The notes beneath the pieces were generated by a model. It ran no database searches, was not told the origin of the DNA, and worked only from the letters and a program-made list of their open reading frames with translations. Positions 53,401 through 64,000 of a DNA stretch of 64,000 bases are shown piece after piece. How positions within the stretch are numbered: position 1 is the stretch's first letter; every line of letters starts with the position of its first letter. The position numbers were made by a program, and so were the translations under genes. Origin of the DNA: Streptomyces rubradiris (GTDB lineage: Bacteria; Actinomycetota; Actinomycetes; Streptomycetales; Streptomycetaceae); contig NZ_BNEA01000007.1 of assembly GCF_016860525.1 (NCBI RefSeq), forward strand, positions 593,183 through 657,182. The letters run 5' to 3'.

Positions 53401-56400
53401 GTCCGCTCCTCGTCCCGGTCGCGGCGCAGCGCCGGGACGAACGCGGCCCCGTCGGTGCCGGCGAGGGCGGGCGCGCCCAGGGCCGACAGCACGGCGTCCG
53501 GGCCGAGTTCGAGGAAGGTGCGCACCCCGTCGGCCGCCAGCGCGCGGACGGCGTCGCCGAAGCGGACCGTCTCGCGGACGTGCCGCGCCCAGTAGCCGGG
53601 GTCGCACAGCTCGTCCTCGCCCGCGCGGGCCCCGGTCAGGTTGGAGACGAGGGGGATCGCGGGCGGCGCGTACCGCAGTTCCCGGGCCGTCCTCTCGAAC
53701 TCCGCGAGCATCGGTTCCATCAGCGGGGAGTGGAAGGCGTGGCTGACCCGCAGCCGCTTGGTACGGCGGCCGGGAAAGGCGGCGGCGACCGCGGCCACGG
53801 CGGCCTCGGTGCCGGAGACGACGACGGCGCGGGGTCCGTTGACGGCGGCGACGGACGCCTCGGGGCCGAGGTGGGGCAGCACCTCGTCCTCGGTGGCGTC
53901 GACGGCGAGCATCGCGCCCCCCGCGGGCAGCGCCTGCATCAGCCGGCCGCGCGCGGCGACCAGCCGGGCGGCGTCCGCCAGGTCCCAGACCCCGGCGACG
54001 TGCGCGGCCGTCAGTTCGCCGATGGAGTGGCCGGCCAGCAGGTCGGGGCGGACGCCGTGGGACTCCAGCAGCCGGTACAGCGCGGTCTCGACGGCGAACA
54101 GGGCGCTCTGCGTGTAGAGCGTGTGGTCGAGCAGGCCGGCGTCCTCGGTGCCGGGTTCGGCCCACATCACGTCGCGCAGCGGGCGGTCGAGGTGGGTGTC
54201 GAGCGCCCGGCAGACCTCGTCGAGCGCGTCCCGGAAGGCGGGGTGGGCGGCGTACAGGCCGCGGCCCATGCCGGGGCGCTGTGCGCCCTGGCCGGTGAAG
54301 AGGACGGCCGTCCTGCCGCCGGCGGGCCGGCCGCGGACCACGGCGTCGGAGGCGGTGCCGTCGGCCAGCGCGGTGAGCGCGGCGAGGAGTTCGTCCCCGT
54401 CGCGGGCGACGACGGCGGCCCGGTGGGTGAGGGCGGCGCGGTCCGTGGCGAGGGAGCGGGCGAGGTCGGGCAGCGGCCGGCCGGCGACCGCGCGCAGCCG
54501 GGCGGCCTGGGCGGCCAGCGCCTCGGGGGTGGCGCCGGAGACGACGAGCGGCAGCAGCGGGGCCGGGCCCGGCTCCGGTGCGGGCGCCTCGGCGGGTGCC
54601 TCCTCGATGATGGCGTGGGCGTTGGTGCCGCTGATCCCGAAGGAGGACACCCCGGCCCGGCGCGGCCGGCCGGGGGCGGGCCACTGCTGTTCCTCGGTGA
54701 GCAGCCGTACGTTCCCCGCGTCCCAGTCCACCTTCGTGGACGGCTTGTCCACGTGCAGCGTCCTGGGCAGCACCCCGTGCCGCATCGCCATCACCATCTT
54801 GATGACACCGGCGACGCCTGCCGCTGCCTGCGTGTGCCCGATGTTCGACTTCACCGACCCCAGCCACAACGGCCGCTCCCGCTCCTGCCCGTAGGTGGCC
54901 AGCAGCGCCTGCGCCTCGATCGGGTCACCCAGCGTCGTCCCCGTACCGTGCGCCTCCACCACGTCCACATCGGCCGTGGTCAGCCGGGCGGCGGCCAGCG
55001 CCTGCCGGATCACCCGCTGCTGCGACGGACCGTTCGGCGCCGTCAGCCCGTTGGAGGCACCGTCCTGGTTCACCGCCGAACCACGCAGGACGGCCAGTAC
55101 CGGATGCCCGTGGCGCCGGGCGTCCGACAGCCGCTCCAGGACCAGCATGCCGGCGCCCTCGGACAGGGCGGTGCCGTCCGCCGCGTCGGCGAAGGACTTG
55201 GCGTGACCGTCGGCGGCCAGGTTGCGCTGCCTGCTGAAGTCCACGAACGTGTCGGCGGTCGACATCACGGACACCCCGCCGGCCAGCGCCAGCGCGCACT
55301 CGCCCTGCCGCAGCGCCTGCGCGGCCAGGTGCAGCGCCACCAGCGACGACGAGCACGCCGTGTCGACGGTGAGCGTCGGGCCCTCCAGGCCGAGGGCGTA
55401 GGCGACCCGGCCGGAGGCCACGCTGCCCAGGCTGCCGTTGCCGAGGTGGTCGCGCACGGCTTCGGGGACGCGGCGCAGCCGGCTGCCGTAGTCGTGGTAC
55501 ATGACGCCCGCGAACACGCCGGTGCGGCTGCCGCGCACGGAGTGCGGGTCGATGCCGGCCCGTTCCAGCGCCTCCCAGGACGTCTCCAGCAGCAGCCGCT
55601 GCTGCGGGTCCATGGCCAGGGCCTCGCGCGGGCCGATGCCGAAGAAGTCGGGGTCGAAGTCGGCGGCGTCGTACAGGAATCCGCCGAACCGGGTGGAGGA
55701 GTGGCCGGCCTTGCCGGGCTCCGGGTCGTACAGGCCGTCCAGGTCCCAGCCGCGGTCGGCGGGGAAGGCGCCGATGCCGTCGCCACCGTCGGCCAGCAGC
55801 CGCCACAGCTCCTCGGGGGTGGCGACGCCGCCGGGGTAGCGGCAGGCCATGGCGACGATGGCGACCGGCTCGTCCGCCTCCCGCACGGTGACGTCGGCGG
55901 CGGGCTCCGCCCGCTCGCCGAACAGTTCCGTCCTGAGGTGGGCGACGAGCGCGCCCGCGTCCGGGTGGTCGAAGACCAGGGTGGCGGGCAGGCGCAAGCC
56001 CACCGCGGCGCCCAGGCGGTTGCGCAGTTCCACCGCGGTCAGCGAGTCGAAGCCGGACTCGCGGAAGGAGCGGCGCGGGTCCAGTGTCATGTCGCTGTCG
56101 TGGCCGAGCACGGCGGCGACGTGGGTGCGGACCAGTTCCATCAGGGCCGCGTCGCGTTCGGCGGGGCCGAGGGCGGCGAGCCGGCCGGCGAGCGGGACGG
56201 AGTCGGCGTGGGTGGCGGCGGCGCGGCGGGCGCGGGCGGGCACCAGGCCGCGCAGCACGGCGGGAACCTCCGTGGCGCGGCGCAGCACGGCCAGGTCCAG
56301 GCCGACCGGGAGCAGCAGCGGCTCGGCGGCGCCCAGGGCGGCGTCGAGCAGGCGCAGGCCCTCCTCGGTGGCCAGCGGGCGGACCCCGGCGCGGGCCATG

Positions 56401-59400
56401 CGGACCACGTCGGCGTCGGTGAGGTGGGCGGTCAGGCCGGTGCGCTGCGCCCAGAAGCCCCAGGCCAGCGCGTGCGCGGGCAGTCCGTGGTGGCGGCGGT
56501 GGGCGGCCAGTGCGTCGAGGAAGGCGTTGGCGGCGGCGTAGCCGGACTGGCCGGCGCCGTCGAGGGTGCCGGCGGCGGAGGAGAACAGCACGAACGCGGC
56601 GAGGCCGAGGTCGCGGGTCAGCTCGTGCAGGTGCCAGGCGGCGTCCGCCTTGGGCCGCATCACCCGCTCCAGCCGCTCGGGGGTCTGGTCGGTCACCAGG
56701 CCGTCGTCCAGGACGCCGGCGAGGTGGACGACGGCGGTCAGCGGGTGGTGCGGTGGTATCCCGCCGATGAGCCGGGCCAGTTGCTCCCGGTCGGCGGCGT
56801 CGCAGCGGGCCACGGCGATCTCCGCGTCCAGGCCGGCGAAGTCGTCGGCGGCGGTGCCGCTGCGGCCGGCCAGCACCACGTGGCGGACGCCGTGCTCGGC
56901 GACCAGGTGCCGGGCGACCAGGGCGCCGAGCACACCGGTGCCGCCGGTGATCAGCACGGTGCCCTCCGGGTCGAGGGCCGGTGCCGGTCCGCGCGGGGTG
57001 GCGCGGGCCAGCCGGGGCACCCGCACGGTGTCGTCGCGCAGGGCGAGTTGGGGTTCTCCGGTGGCCGCGGCCACGGCCACCGCGGTGTCCGGGTCCGCGC
57101 CGTCGACGAGGACGAACCGCCCCGGGTGCTCCCCCTGGGCCGCCCGGACCAGCCCCCACACGGCGGCTCCGGCCAGGTCGGTGACGTCCTCCTCCCCCGC
57201 CGCCACGGCGCCCTCGGTGAGGACCAGCAGCCGGGCGGAGGCGGTGCGTTCGTCGGCCAGCCAGTCCTGTACGGCCCTCAGCACGCGCTCGGCCGCCCGG
57301 TGCGCGCCGGTGCCCGGGCCGTCGCCGCCGGCGGGCAGGACCGCCCAGGCGGGCACGGTCTCCAGCCCGGCCGGGCCCCGTTCGTCCAGGACGGCGTACT
57401 CGGGCGCGGGCGCCTCGGGGGCGGACAGGGCCGGCCAGTCCAGCCGGTACAGGGCGTCGGTGCGGGCGACGGCGGTGAGCGCGGCCGGGTCGACAGGCCG
57501 GGAGACCAGGGCCTCGACCTCGGCGACCGGGGCGCCCGTGGGGTCGGCCAGCCGGACCGACAGCGTCTCGTCGCCGTGCAGCCGGACCCGCAGGGCGGTG
57601 GCGCCGGCCGCGTACAGCGAGACCCCGGTCCAGGAGAACGGCAGCAGGGCGGTGTCCTGGCCGCAGGCGGTGAGTCCGCCGGCGTGCAGCGCGGCGTCGA
57701 ACAGGGCCGGGTGCAGGGCGAACGCGCCGGCCTCCACGGGGAGTCCGACCTCGGCGAAGGTCTCGTCGCCGCGCCGCCACAGGGCGCGCAGGCCCTGGAA
57801 GGCGGGCCCGTAGTCGTAGCCGAGGGCGGCCAGGCGGTCGTAGGCGTCCTCGGCCGGTACGGGCTCGGCGCCCGGGGGCGGCCAGGCCGTGAGGTCGAAG
57901 GCGGGCGCACCGGCCTGGGGGGCGAGCAGACCGGTGGCGTGCCGAATCCAGGCGGTGTCGTCGGCGCCCTCGGGGCGGGAGTGGACGGTCAGCGCGCGGT
58001 GCCCGGTGTCGTCGGCGGCGGCCACGTGCAGCTGGAGCTGGACGGCGCCCCGCTCGGGCAGGGTCAGCGGTGCCTGGAGGGTGAGTTCGGCCAGGTGCGC
58101 GCAGCCGAGCCGGTGGCCCGCGCCGAGGGCGAGTTCGACCAGGGCGGTGCCGGGCAGCAGCGGGGTGCCGGAGACGGCGTGGTCGGCCAGCCAGGGCGTG
58201 GTCGCGGTGGTGAGCCGGCCGGTGAACACGGTGCCGCCCCCGGCGACCGGGACGGCGGCGCCCAGCAGGGGGTGGCCGGTGCTCTCCAGCCCGGCGGCGG
58301 TGACGTCACCGCCGCCGGCGGACCGGCCGAGCCAGTACCGCTCCCGCTGGAAGGCGTAGGTCGGCAGGTCGGCGGCGCGGACCGGCAGGCCGTCGAAGAC
58401 GGGCGTCCAGTCCACCGGGACACCGGCGACGAAAGCCTCGCCGAGGGCGGTCAGCAGGCGCTCGGCGCCGCCGTCGTCGCGGTGCAGGGAGCCGAGGGCG
58501 GTGATGCCGGCGTCGGCGGTGTCGGCGGTCTCCTCGACGCTGTGCAGCAGCACGGGGTGCGGGCTGCACTCGACGAAGACCCCGTACCCGGCGTCGAGCA
58601 GGGTGCGGGTGGCGGGCTCGAACAGCACGGTCTGCCGGAGGTTGGTGTACCAGTAGCCGGCGTCCAGGCCGGTGGTGTCGAGGCGGGCACCGGTGACGGT
58701 GGAGTAGAACGGCACCTCGGCGGGGCGGGGCCGGATGTCCGCGAGGTCGGTGAGCAGCCGCTCCCGGACCGCCTCGACGTGCGCGGAGTGCGAGGCGTAG
58801 TCCACGGGGAGCCGCTTGGCGCGGTGGCCGTCGGCCACGATGGTCTCGCGGAGCGCGTCCAGGGCGTCGGCGTCGCCGGACAGCACCACGGAGGAGGCGC
58901 CGTTGACGGCGGCCACCGAGACCCGGCCGCCGTAGGGGGCGAGGAGGTCGCGCACCCGGGCCTCGGGCAGGGCCACCGACATCATGCCGCCGCGGCCGGA
59001 GAGTTCCCGGGCGATGGCCTGGCTGCGCAGGGCCACGACGCGGGCGCCGTCGGCCAGGGACAGCGCGCCGGCCACACAGGCGGCGGCGATCTCGCCCTGG
59101 GAGTGGCCGACGACGGCGGCGGGCCGGACCCCGTGGGCGCGCCAGACCTCCGCCAGGGACACCATGATCGCCCACAGGACGGGCTGGACGACGTCCACGC
59201 GGTCCAGTGCCCGCCGGGACCGTACGGTCTCGACGAGGTCCCAGTCGGTGACGGGGGCGAGGGCGGCGGCGCAGTCGGCCATGCGCGCGGCGAACACCGG
59301 TGAGGCGTCGAGGAGGTCGGCGGCCATGCCGGCCCACTGGGAGCCCTGGCCGGGGAAGACGAAGGCGACGCGGGACTCCCCCGCGGGCCGGCCGCGCACC

Positions 59401-61049
59401 ACGTTCGGCGCGGTGTCGTCGCCTTCGGCGAGGGCGGTCAGCCCGGCGGTGAGGGCGGCGGGGCCGGCGGCGGTGACGACGGCCCGTTCGTCCAGCGCGG
59501 CGCGCCCGGTGGCGAGGGTGTACGCGATGTCGGGGACGGGGTCGGTGGCGGTGGCGAGGTGGTCGAGGAGGCGGCGGGCCTGGGCGGCCAGCCCCCGGGC
59601 GCCGTTGCCGGAGAGCACCAGCGGGAGCGGGCCGGCCCAGGAGGGGTCCGCGGCGCGCGGCTCGGTCCCGGGGGCGGCCTCGACGATGACGTGGGCGTTG
59701 GTGCCGCTGATGCCGAAGGAGGAGACGGCGGCACGGCGGGGCTCGCCGTCGGCGGGCCAGTCCCGGGCCTCGCGGAGCAGTTCGACGGCGCCCGCCTCCC
59801 AGTCGACCTGGGTGGTGGGGCGGTCGGCGTGCAGGGTCCTGGGGAGCCGGCCGTGCCGCATGGCCATCACCATCTTGATGACGCCGGCGACGCCGGCGGC
59901 GGCCTGGGTGTGCCCGATGTTGGACTTCACCGAGCCCAGCCAGAGCGGCTCGGCCCGGTCCTGGCCGTAGGTGGCGAGCAGCGCCTGGGCCTCGATGGGG
60001 TCGCCGAGCGGGGTGCCGGTGCCGTGCGCCTCGACGGCGTGCACCTGGTGGGGCTCCAGGCGGGCGTTGGCCAGGGCGGCGCGGATGACGCGCTGCTGGG
60101 AGGGGCCGTTGGGGGCGGTCAGGCCGTTGGAGGCGCCGTCCTGGTTGACGGCCGAGCCGCGGACCACGGCCAGCACGCGGTGGCCGTTGCGGCGGGCGTC
60201 GGAGAGCCGTTCCAGCAGGAGCAGTCCGGCGCCCTCGCCCCAGCCGGTGCCGTCGGCGCCGTCGGCGAAGGACTTGCAGCGGCCGTCGAGGGCGAGGCCG
60301 CGCTGGCGGGAGAAGTCGATGAAGGTGTCCGGGGTGGACATCACGGTCACGCCGCCGGCCAGGGCGAGGGTGCACTCGCCGGTGCGCAGGGCCTGTACGG
60401 CGAGGTGGAGGGCGACCAGGGAGGAGGAGCAGGCGGTGTCGACGGTGACGGCGGGCCCTTCCAGGCCGAGGAGGTAGGAGACGCGGCCGGAGGCGACACT
60501 GCCGAGGTTGCCGTTGCCGAGGTAGCCCTCGACGCCCTCGGGGACCTCGGTGAGCCAGCTGCCGTAGTCGTGGTACATGACGCCCGCGTAGATGCCGGTG
60601 CGGCTGCCCTTGAGGGTGTGCGGGTCGACGCCGGCACGTTCGAAGGCCTCCCAGGCGGTCTCCAGCAGCAGCCGCTGCTGCGGGTCCATGGCGAGGGCCT
60701 CGCGCGGACTGATGCCGAAGAAGCCGGGGTCGAACCGGGCCGCGTCGTACAGGAACCCGCCTTCGCGGACGTGGGTGCGGCCGGGGGCGTCCGGGTCGGG
60801 GTCGTAGATCGCCTCGACGTCCCAGCCCCGGTCGTCGGGGAAGTCGCCGACGGCGTCCGTGCCCGCGTCGACCAGCTGCCACAGCTGTTCGGGGCTCTGG
60901 ACGCCGCCGGGGTAGCGGCAGCTCATGGCGACGATGGCCACGGGCTCGTGCGCCGCCTCGGTGATCCGGTCGTTCTGCCGGCGCAGCCGCTCGTTCTCTA
61001 GCAACGACTCGCGCAGCGCCTCGACGATCTGCTCGACGGATGTGTCCAC
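50496..61049 (-). CDS. Type I modular polyketide synthase, two modules (KS-AT-DH-KR-ACP)x2
   Basis: A 3517-aa synthase. N-terminal docking coiled coil (residues 1-34, [20 protein letters not shown]). Module A: KS 35-460 (Cys in DTACSSS near 203; HGTGT; KSNIGH), AT about 561-880 with GHSQGE and YASHS, the methylmalonyl-CoA pattern; DH about 930-1200 with [11 protein letters not shown] near 958; KR about 1365-1560 with LDD (B-type) and catalytic Tyr; ACP Ser near 1668. Module B: KS from 1727 (Cys near 1898), AT from 2251 with GHSIGE and HAFHS, the malonyl-CoA pattern; [13 protein letters not shown] near 2645; KR from 3065, also LDD; ACP Ser near 3383. No ER or TE. The C terminus ([15 protein letters not shown]) looks like a docking end. 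GTG 61049 is chosen because docking homology begins there. Confidence 0.95.
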   Translation of the reverse strand: MDTSVEQIVEALRESLLENERLRRQNDRITEAAHEPVAIVAMSCRYPGGVQSPEQLWQLVDAGTDAVGDFPDDRGWDVEAIYDPDPDAPGRTHVREGGFLYDAARFDPGFFGISPREALAMDPQQRLLLETAWEAFERAGVDPHTLKGSRTGIYAGVMYHDYGSWLTEVPEGVEGYLGNGNLGSVASGRVSYLLGLEGPAVTVDTACSSSLVALHLAVQALRTGECTLALAGGVTVMSTPDTFIDFSRQRGLALDGRCKSFADGADGTGWGEGAGLLLLERLSDARRNGHRVLAVVRGSAVNQDGASNGLTAPNGPSQQRVIRAALANARLEPHQVHAVEAHGTGTPLGDPIEAQALLATYGQDRAEPLWLGSVKSNIGHTQAAAGVAGVIKMVMAMRHGRLPRTLHADRPTTQVDWEAGAVELLREARDWPADGEPRRAAVSSFGISGTNAHVIVEAAPGTEPRAADPSWAGPLPLVLSGNGARGLAAQARRLLDHLATATDPVPDIAYTLATGRAALDERAVVTAAGPAALTAGLTALAEGDDTAPNVVRGRPAGESRVAFVFPGQGSQWAGMAADLLDASPVFAARMADCAAALAPVTDWDLVETVRSRRALDRVDVVQPVLWAIMVSLAEVWRAHGVRPAAVVGHSQGEIAAACVAGALSLADGARVVALRSQAIARELSGRGGMMSVALPEARVRDLLAPYGGRVSVAAVNGASSVVLSGDADALDALRETIVADGHRAKRLPVDYASHSAHVEAVRERLLTDLADIRPRPAEVPFYSTVTGARLDTTGLDAGYWYTNLRQTVLFEPATRTLLDAGYGVFVECSPHPVLLHSVEETADTADAGITALGSLHRDDGGAERLLTALGEAFVAGVPVDWTPVFDGLPVRAADLPTYAFQRERYWLGRSAGGGDVTAAGLESTGHPLLGAAVPVAGGGTVFTGRLTTATTPWLADHAVSGTPLLPGTALVELALGAGHRLGCAHLAELTLQAPLTLPERGAVQLQLHVAAADDTGHRALTVHSRPEGADDTAWIRHATGLLAPQAGAPAFDLTAWPPPGAEPVPAEDAYDRLAALGYDYGPAFQGLRALWRRGDETFAEVGLPVEAGAFALHPALFDAALHAGGLTACGQDTALLPFSWTGVSLYAAGATALRVRLHGDETLSVRLADPTGAPVAEVEALVSRPVDPAALTAVARTDALYRLDWPALSAPEAPAPEYAVLDERGPAGLETVPAWAVLPAGGDGPGTGAHRAAERVLRAVQDWLADERTASARLLVLTEGAVAAGEEDVTDLAGAAVWGLVRAAQGEHPGRFVLVDGADPDTAVAVAAATGEPQLALRDDTVRVPRLARATPRGPAPALDPEGTVLITGGTGVLGALVARHLVAEHGVRHVVLAGRSGTAADDFAGLDAEIAVARCDAADREQLARLIGGIPPHHPLTAVVHLAGVLDDGLVTDQTPERLERVMRPKADAAWHLHELTRDLGLAAFVLFSSAAGTLDGAGQSGYAAANAFLDALAAHRRHHGLPAHALAWGFWAQRTGLTAHLTDADVVRMARAGVRPLATEEGLRLLDAALGAAEPLLLPVGLDLAVLRRATEVPAVLRGLVPARARRAAATHADSVPLAGRLAALGPAERDAALMELVRTHVAAVLGHDSDMTLDPRRSFRESGFDSLTAVELRNRLGAAVGLRLPATLVFDHPDAGALVAHLRTELFGERAEPAADVTVREADEPVAIVAMACRYPGGVATPEELWRLLADGGDGIGAFPADRGWDLDGLYDPEPGKAGHSSTRFGGFLYDAADFDPDFFGIGPREALAMDPQQRLLLETSWEALERAGIDPHSVRGSRTGVFAGVMYHDYGSRLRRVPEAVRDHLGNGSLGSVASGRVAYALGLEGPTLTVDTACSSSLVALHLAAQALRQGECALALAGGVSVMSTADTFVDFSRQRNLAADGHAKSFADAADGTALSEGAGMLVLERLSDARRHGHPVLAVLRGSAVNQDGASNGLTAPNGPSQQRVIRQALAAARLTTADVDVVEAHGTGTTLGDPIEAQALLATYGQERERPLWLGSVKSNIGHTQAAAGVAGVIKMVMAMRHGVLPRTLHVDKPSTKVDWDAGNVRLLTEEQQWPAPGRPRRAGVSSFGISGTNAHAIIEEAPAEAPAPEPGPAPLLPLVVSGATPEALAAQAARLRAVAGRPLPDLARSLATDRAALTHRAAVVARDGDELLAALTALADGTASDAVVRGRPAGGRTAVLFTGQGAQRPGMGRGLYAAHPAFRDALDEVCRALDTHLDRPLRDVMWAEPGTEDAGLLDHTLYTQSALFAVETALYRLLESHGVRPDLLAGHSIGELTAAHVAGVWDLADAARLVAARGRLMQALPAGGAMLAVDATEDEVLPHLGPEASVAAVNGPRAVVVSGTEAAVAAVAAAFPGRRTKRLRVSHAFHSPLMEPMLAEFERTARELRYAPPAIPLVSNLTGARAGEDELCDPGYWARHVRETVRFGDAVRALAADGVRTFLELGPDAVLSALGAPALAGTDGAAFVPALRRDRDEERTYAALLGTAHVRGVPVDWPGVFTGTGARRTDLPTYAFQRRRLWLDDEPGAVTDAGGLGQAPAGHPLLGAALDLADDDRVTLTGRLSLTTHPWLGDHAVAGVVLVPGSAFVELAVQAGDRTGCPHLAELTLERPLVLPGHGAVHLQVSAAAPDADGRRRLTVHARPESADGAWTRHATGVLAPRTAPEPAAVTDWPPAGAVPVDVTGTYDHLAAQGYAYGPLFRCLRGAWRVGAEIWAELALPDPTAADGFALHPALLDSTLHAIDLLDGQDPTVLTLPFSWEGVTLYATGATAVRLRLTPHGTDQMTLRLYDGTGAPVAEVAALRIREVTAGRLHAATPEPGDLFRVRWTELPVPTGDFAPAPRTLTVPAPPGPDAEPPVAARESAVRALAELRRHLAEGPGDAPLVVLTRSAVAVHADDAPDPAQAVIWGMVRSAAVEHPGRFVLADTDGDPASAAVLAAAVATGAPELALRAGTVYAPELARVTDPEPADTAPVPAAAPAGPAGEAVVDPAGTVLVTGGTGSLGRLLARHLVIRHGVRRLLLAGRGGRLPEPGLLDDLAALGATVTVTACDVTDRDALAGLLASVPDEHPLTAVVHAAGVLDDGLVTDLTPERLERVMRPKADAAWHLHELTRDLGLDAFVLFSSAAGTLGAAGQANYAAANAFLDALAARRRAEGLPALSLGWGLWDTGEGMAAGLGATELRRLARDGILPLPADRALALFGRALATGAVQAADGAPAADRALLLPVRVQVTEDAPALVRGLAPAAVRRTARPAAGLVAAATVEALPDRLVRLGAADALNLLVETVRGHVADVLGHGSAGAVDPQRPLGDLGVDSLAALELRNRLGADTGLRLSTTLTFDYPTSDALARHLFAELGVDGTAGQVDVEAEVVRLEKLLGGALESSALDEEQRARVAARLRSLSARWDGTGEWQENGGAGQTGGTGLETATADELFGILDDELGSFS
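51451..51565. repeat. Near-identical KR tract (copy 1; copy 2 at 56566-56680)
   Basis: About 115 bp inside KR of module B matches 56566-56680 inside KR of module A with a single visible mismatch, although flanking KR sequence diverges. This is coding repeat, evidently homogenised between modules. Confidence 0.75.
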
Positions 61050-61158
61050 GGTCGGTGTCGCTCCCTGCTGGCTCGGCGGCGCTGATGACGCGGTGCGGGT
61101 GCGCCGGTACGGGGGGCCCGGTGCCGGACGCGGCGCGTCGTCCGGCACCGGGGTGGTG

Positions 61159-64000
61159 TCACTGGGGGGTGGTGCGGTCGAGGGCGGCGCGCACCAGGTC
61201 GGCCACGGCCATGGTCCGGATGTCCCCGGCCGGTTCGGCGGGGGCGGGTTCCGCGGCGGGCTCGGACAGCTTCAGCAGGCTGTCGAGCAGACCGGCGGCG
61301 CGGAGGCGGTCGACGGGGATACGGGAGATCAGGGCACGCACCTCGTCGTCGTCGCCGGCGGGCGCGGCCGGTTCGGGCCGGGGCCGCAGCCGCTCCAGGA
61401 GGTGGCCGGCGAGGGCGGCCGGGGTGGGGTGGTCGAAGACGAGGGTGGAGGGCAGGCGCAGTCCGCAGGCCGCGCCCAGGCGGTTGCGCAGTTCCACGGC
61501 GGCGAGCGAGTCGAAGCCGAGTTCGGTGAAGGCGCGGCGGGGTTCGACGGCGGCGGGCCCGGGGTGGCCGAGGACGGCGGCCACCTCGGTGCGGACCGCT
61601 TCCAGCACGGTGTGTTCGTGGTCGGCGGCGGGCAGTTCGGCCAGGCGTTCGCCCAGGGTGCGGGCGTGCTCGGCGCGGTCCGGGCGGGCGGTGACGCCGG
61701 CCAGGGCGCGCAGCACGGCCGGGACGTCACCGGCGCGGCGGCGCAGGACGGCGGTGTCCAGCCGTACCGGGACCAGGGCGGGGGCGCCCGCGGCCACGGC
61801 GGCGTCGAACAGTTCCAGTCCCTCGTCCGGGTCGAGCGCGCCGATGCCGGTGCGTTCGATGCGCTGGACGTCGGCCCGGTCGAGGGCGGCGCCCATGCCG
61901 CCGCCGGACCACAGGCCCCAGGCGAGGGAGGTGGCGGGCAGGCCGAGGGCGGCGCGGTGGGCGGCGAGGGCGTCCAGGAAGGCGTTGGCGGCGGCGTAGT
62001 TGCCCTGTCCGGAGGCGTCGAGGGTGCCGGCGGCCGAGGAGAACAGCACGAAGTGGGCGAGTTCCCGCTCCCGGGTCAGTTCGTGCAGGTGCCAGGCGGC
62101 GTCCGCTTTGGGCCGCAGGACGGTGTCCAGCCGTGCCGGGGTCAGCGAGCCGATCAGGGCGTCGTCCAGGACGCCGGCGGTGTGCACGACGCTGTCGACG
62201 GGGTGCGCGGTGAGCAGGGCGGCGAGCGCGGTGCGGTCGGCCGCGTCGCAGGCGACGATGTCGGCTTCGGCGCCGAGCTCCGCGAGGCCGGCGCGTAGTG
62301 CGGCGGCGCCGGGTGCCCCGGGCCCGCGGCGGCTGGTCAGCACCAGGCGGGTGACGCCGTGCCGGGCGGCCAGGTGGCGGGCGACCAGGGCGCCGAGTCC
62401 GCCGGTGCCGCCGGTGACGAGGACGGTGCCCCACGGGCGGCCGGTGCCCTCGGTGTCGTCGGCGCGGACCAGCCGGGGCGCGTGCGCCGTGCCGCCGCGC
62501 CAGTGGACCTCGGGTTCCCCGGAGTCGAGGAGGGCGGCGAGCGCGGCCCGGTCGGGTACGGGGGCGTCGGGCGCGGCCCGGGTGACGAGCAGGATGCGGC
62601 CGGGGTCCTCGGCCTGCGCGGCCCGTACCAGCCCGTGCACGGCAGCGTCGGCGAGGGAGCCGCCGGTGAGGACCACGAGCACCGAACCGGCGTACCGGTC
62701 GTCGGCGGTCCACGCCTGGAGGACTTCCAGGGTGCGGCCGAGCACGCCGCGCACGGCGCCGGGCACGTCGTCGGCGCCGGGCAGGTCGTCGGTGCCGGGC
62801 AGGTCGTCGGCGCCGGGTGCGGTGACGGGCAGGATCACCACGTCGGGGACGGTGGCGCCGAGTGCGTGCAGGCCGGGGTGGACCGGGGCGCCGAGGCCGA
62901 GGTCGTCGTCGCCGAGGACCGCCCAGCTACGGCGGTCGGGGCGTCCGGCGGTCTCGGGCAGGGGGGTGCCGGTGACGGCGTAGAGGTGGCGGTGGCGCCG
63001 GGTGAGCCGGTCGGCGGCGTAGGGCCGGGTGACGTAGGAGGCGACGGTGGCCAGGGGCCGGCCGTCGGTGTCCGCCAGTTCGATGCGGGTGCCGTCGGGG
63101 CCGGGGGTGACCCGGACCCGGGCGGTGAGGGACGCCTGGGCGTGCGCGGTGACACCGGTCCAGGCGAAGGGCAGGGCGATGCCGTCGGCCGGCCCGTCGG
63201 GTGCCGGTTCGCCGCCGAGCAGGGAGGTGACGTGCAGGGCGGAGTCCAGCAGCGCGGGGTGCAGGACGTGCCGGGCGGCGTCCTGGGCCGCCTGGGCGGG
63301 CAGTTCGAGGTCGGCGAGCAGGGTGTCCCCGTCCCGCCAGGCGGCCCGCACGCCCCGGAAGACGGGGCCGTAGTCGTAGCCCTCGGTGTGCAGGCGCGGG
63401 TAGAGGCCGCCGACGTCGAGCGGGGTGGCCCCGGGCGGCGGCCAGGCGCCGGCCGCAGGCACGGGCGCGGCGCCGGAGTCGGTGAGGGTGCCGGTGGCGT
63501 GGTGGGTCCAGCCCTCGTCGGCGGGGGCCTGCTCGGCGCGGGAGTGGATGTCCACGGTGCCGTCGGCGCGGGCGGCGACCTGGAGGCGTACGGCGGTGTC
63601 GCCGGGCAGCGCCAGCGGGGCGTGCAGGGTGAGCTCCTCCAGGACGGGACGGCCGGTCAGGCGTCCGGCGTGCAGGGCGAGGTCGACCAGGGCGGCGCCG
63701 GGCACCAGGACCGTGCCCAGGACGGCGTGGTCGGCGAGGGCCGGGTGGGTGGCGGTGGAGATCCGGCCGGTGAGCAGCACCCCGGCGTCGCCGGGCAGGT
63801 CCAGGCGGGCGCTGACCAGCGGGTGCCCGGCGGCGGCGAGCCCGTGCCCGGCGGCGTCGCCGGCGGTGACGGCGGGCGTGGGCAGCCAGTACCGGCGGTG
63901 CTCGAAGGCGTACGTGGGCAGGTCGACCGGGCGGCCCGGGTAACTCTCGTACAGCACACCCCAGTCGACGTCGAAGCCCCGGGTGTGGACGGCGGCCGGG
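61159..64000 (-). CDS. Type I modular polyketide synthase, C-terminal part (runs off right edge)
   Basis: An in-frame 3' part of a PKS gene of 947 codons to the edge. It starts within the post-AT linker ([29 protein letters not shown]). The DH domain has [11 protein letters not shown] and [11 protein letters not shown]; the KR has [19 protein letters not shown] and [22 protein letters not shown]; the ACP has [13 protein letters not shown]. The protein ends with a helical tail ([28 protein letters not shown]) typical of C-terminal docking domains, matching the N-terminal docking coil of the next gene 109 bp downstream. Its AT specificity lies outside the window. B-type KR plus active-looking DH predicts an alkene. 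Confidence 0.93.
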   Translation of the reverse strand, partial: PAAVHTRGFDVDWGVLYESYPGRPVDLPTYAFEHRRYWLPTPAVTAGDAAGHGLAAAGHPLVSARLDLPGDAGVLLTGRISTATHPALADHAVLGTVLVPGAALVDLALHAGRLTGRPVLEELTLHAPLALPGDTAVRLQVAARADGTVDIHSRAEQAPADEGWTHHATGTLTDSGAAPVPAAGAWPPPGATPLDVGGLYPRLHTEGYDYGPVFRGVRAAWRDGDTLLADLELPAQAAQDAARHVLHPALLDSALHVTSLLGGEPAPDGPADGIALPFAWTGVTAHAQASLTARVRVTPGPDGTRIELADTDGRPLATVASYVTRPYAADRLTRRHRHLYAVTGTPLPETAGRPDRRSWAVLGDDDLGLGAPVHPGLHALGATVPDVVILPVTAPGADDLPGTDDLPGADDVPGAVRGVLGRTLEVLQAWTADDRYAGSVLVVLTGGSLADAAVHGLVRAAQAEDPGRILLVTRAAPDAPVPDRAALAALLDSGEPEVHWRGGTAHAPRLVRADDTEGTGRPWGTVLVTGGTGGLGALVARHLAARHGVTRLVLTSRRGPGAPGAAALRAGLAELGAEADIVACDAADRTALAALLTAHPVDSVVHTAGVLDDALIGSLTPARLDTVLRPKADAAWHLHELTRERELAHFVLFSSAAGTLDASGQGNYAAANAFLDALAAHRAALGLPATSLAWGLWSGGGMGAALDRADVQRIERTGIGALDPDEGLELFDAAVAAGAPALVPVRLDTAVLRRRAGDVPAVLRALAGVTARPDRAEHARTLGERLAELPAADHEHTVLEAVRTEVAAVLGHPGPAAVEPRRAFTELGFDSLAAVELRNRLGAACGLRLPSTLVFDHPTPAALAGHLLERLRPRPEPAAPAGDDDEVRALISRIPVDRLRAAGLLDSLLKLSEPAAEPAPAEPAGDIRTMAVADLVRAALDRTTPQ
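62761..62818. repeat. 18-bp coding microrepeat in the PKS linker
   Basis: About three copies of an 18-bp unit (GGGCAGGTCGTCGGCGCC) encode a [18 protein letters not shown] repeat in the KR structural subdomain, before the catalytic KR. Confidence 0.8.

Noticed and set aside
50946..59303. A 2785-codon open frame on the plus strand opposite the PKS
   Set aside because: Gly/Arg/Val-rich shadow translation without domains; the minus-strand PKS frame is unambiguous.

Overview
The window comes from a Streptomyces-type actinomycete. Base composition is very high in G+C with strong third-position GC bias, so long antisense open frames are common. Start codons are often GTG, ribosome binding sites are of the AGGAGG type, and regulator families are typical of the genus: TetR, HxlR, SARP, gamma-butyrolactone receptor, LAL and SpoIIE phosphatases. 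A kdp potassium operon and a modular type I polyketide synthase (PKS) are also present.

Region 1 (1-15.0 kb) is a run of small, mostly divergent regulator/effector pairs. They are a truncated flavin monooxygenase, an HD-domain protein, TetR plus a quinone-oxidoreductase-like enzyme, an aromatic amino acid hydroxylase, a second oxidoreductase with a MerR regulator, an MFS exporter with an HxlR regulator sharing a symmetric operator, a 2H phosphoesterase, a Tat-exported small protein, HxlR plus a metallo-beta-lactamase-fold hydrolase, a GNAT protein, an NB-ARC regulator and a TetR regulator.

Region 2 (15.4-32.1 kb) is decaying accessory DNA. It holds live genes (a macrolide-kinase-like phosphotransferase, two MFS exporters, a RidA-like protein, four further TetR-family regulators including a gamma-butyrolactone receptor homologue, two SpoIIE phosphatases) mixed with at least eight gene remnants: a cupin, an SDR, a PucR-like regulator, an esterase, an arylamine N-acetyltransferase, a SARP activator, a GntR regulator and the tail of an MFS transporter. 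Junctions, frameshifts and a 13-bp duplication are visible. This density suggests a chromosome-arm location (inference).

Region 3 (32.1-38.5 kb) looks like an antibiotic-resistance island. It has a TetR regulator and a flavin monooxygenase with paired palindromic operators. Next come a palindrome resembling the rifamycin-associated element, a glycosyltransferase, a HelD/HelR-like helicase and a translationally coupled GNAT gene.

Region 4 (38.6-47.1 kb) is potassium homeostasis. KdpE lies downstream of an operon of a 27-aa peptide plus kdpF-A-B-C. A KimA-like APC permease carries the same paired CGT-N8-CGT elements in its promoter as the kdp operon. No KdpD kinase is present. An SDR follows.

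Region 5 (47.1-64.0 kb) is the edge of a biosynthetic cluster. It has a LAL activator with a TTA codon, preceded by a consensus promoter and a 45-bp palindrome. A strong shared terminator separates it from two convergent type I PKS genes. The complete one has two modules (KS-AT-DH-KR-ACP twice, AT motifs for methylmalonyl then malonyl). The partial one ends in a DH-KR-ACP module and runs off the right edge. No thioesterase is present, so the assembly line continues elsewhere.
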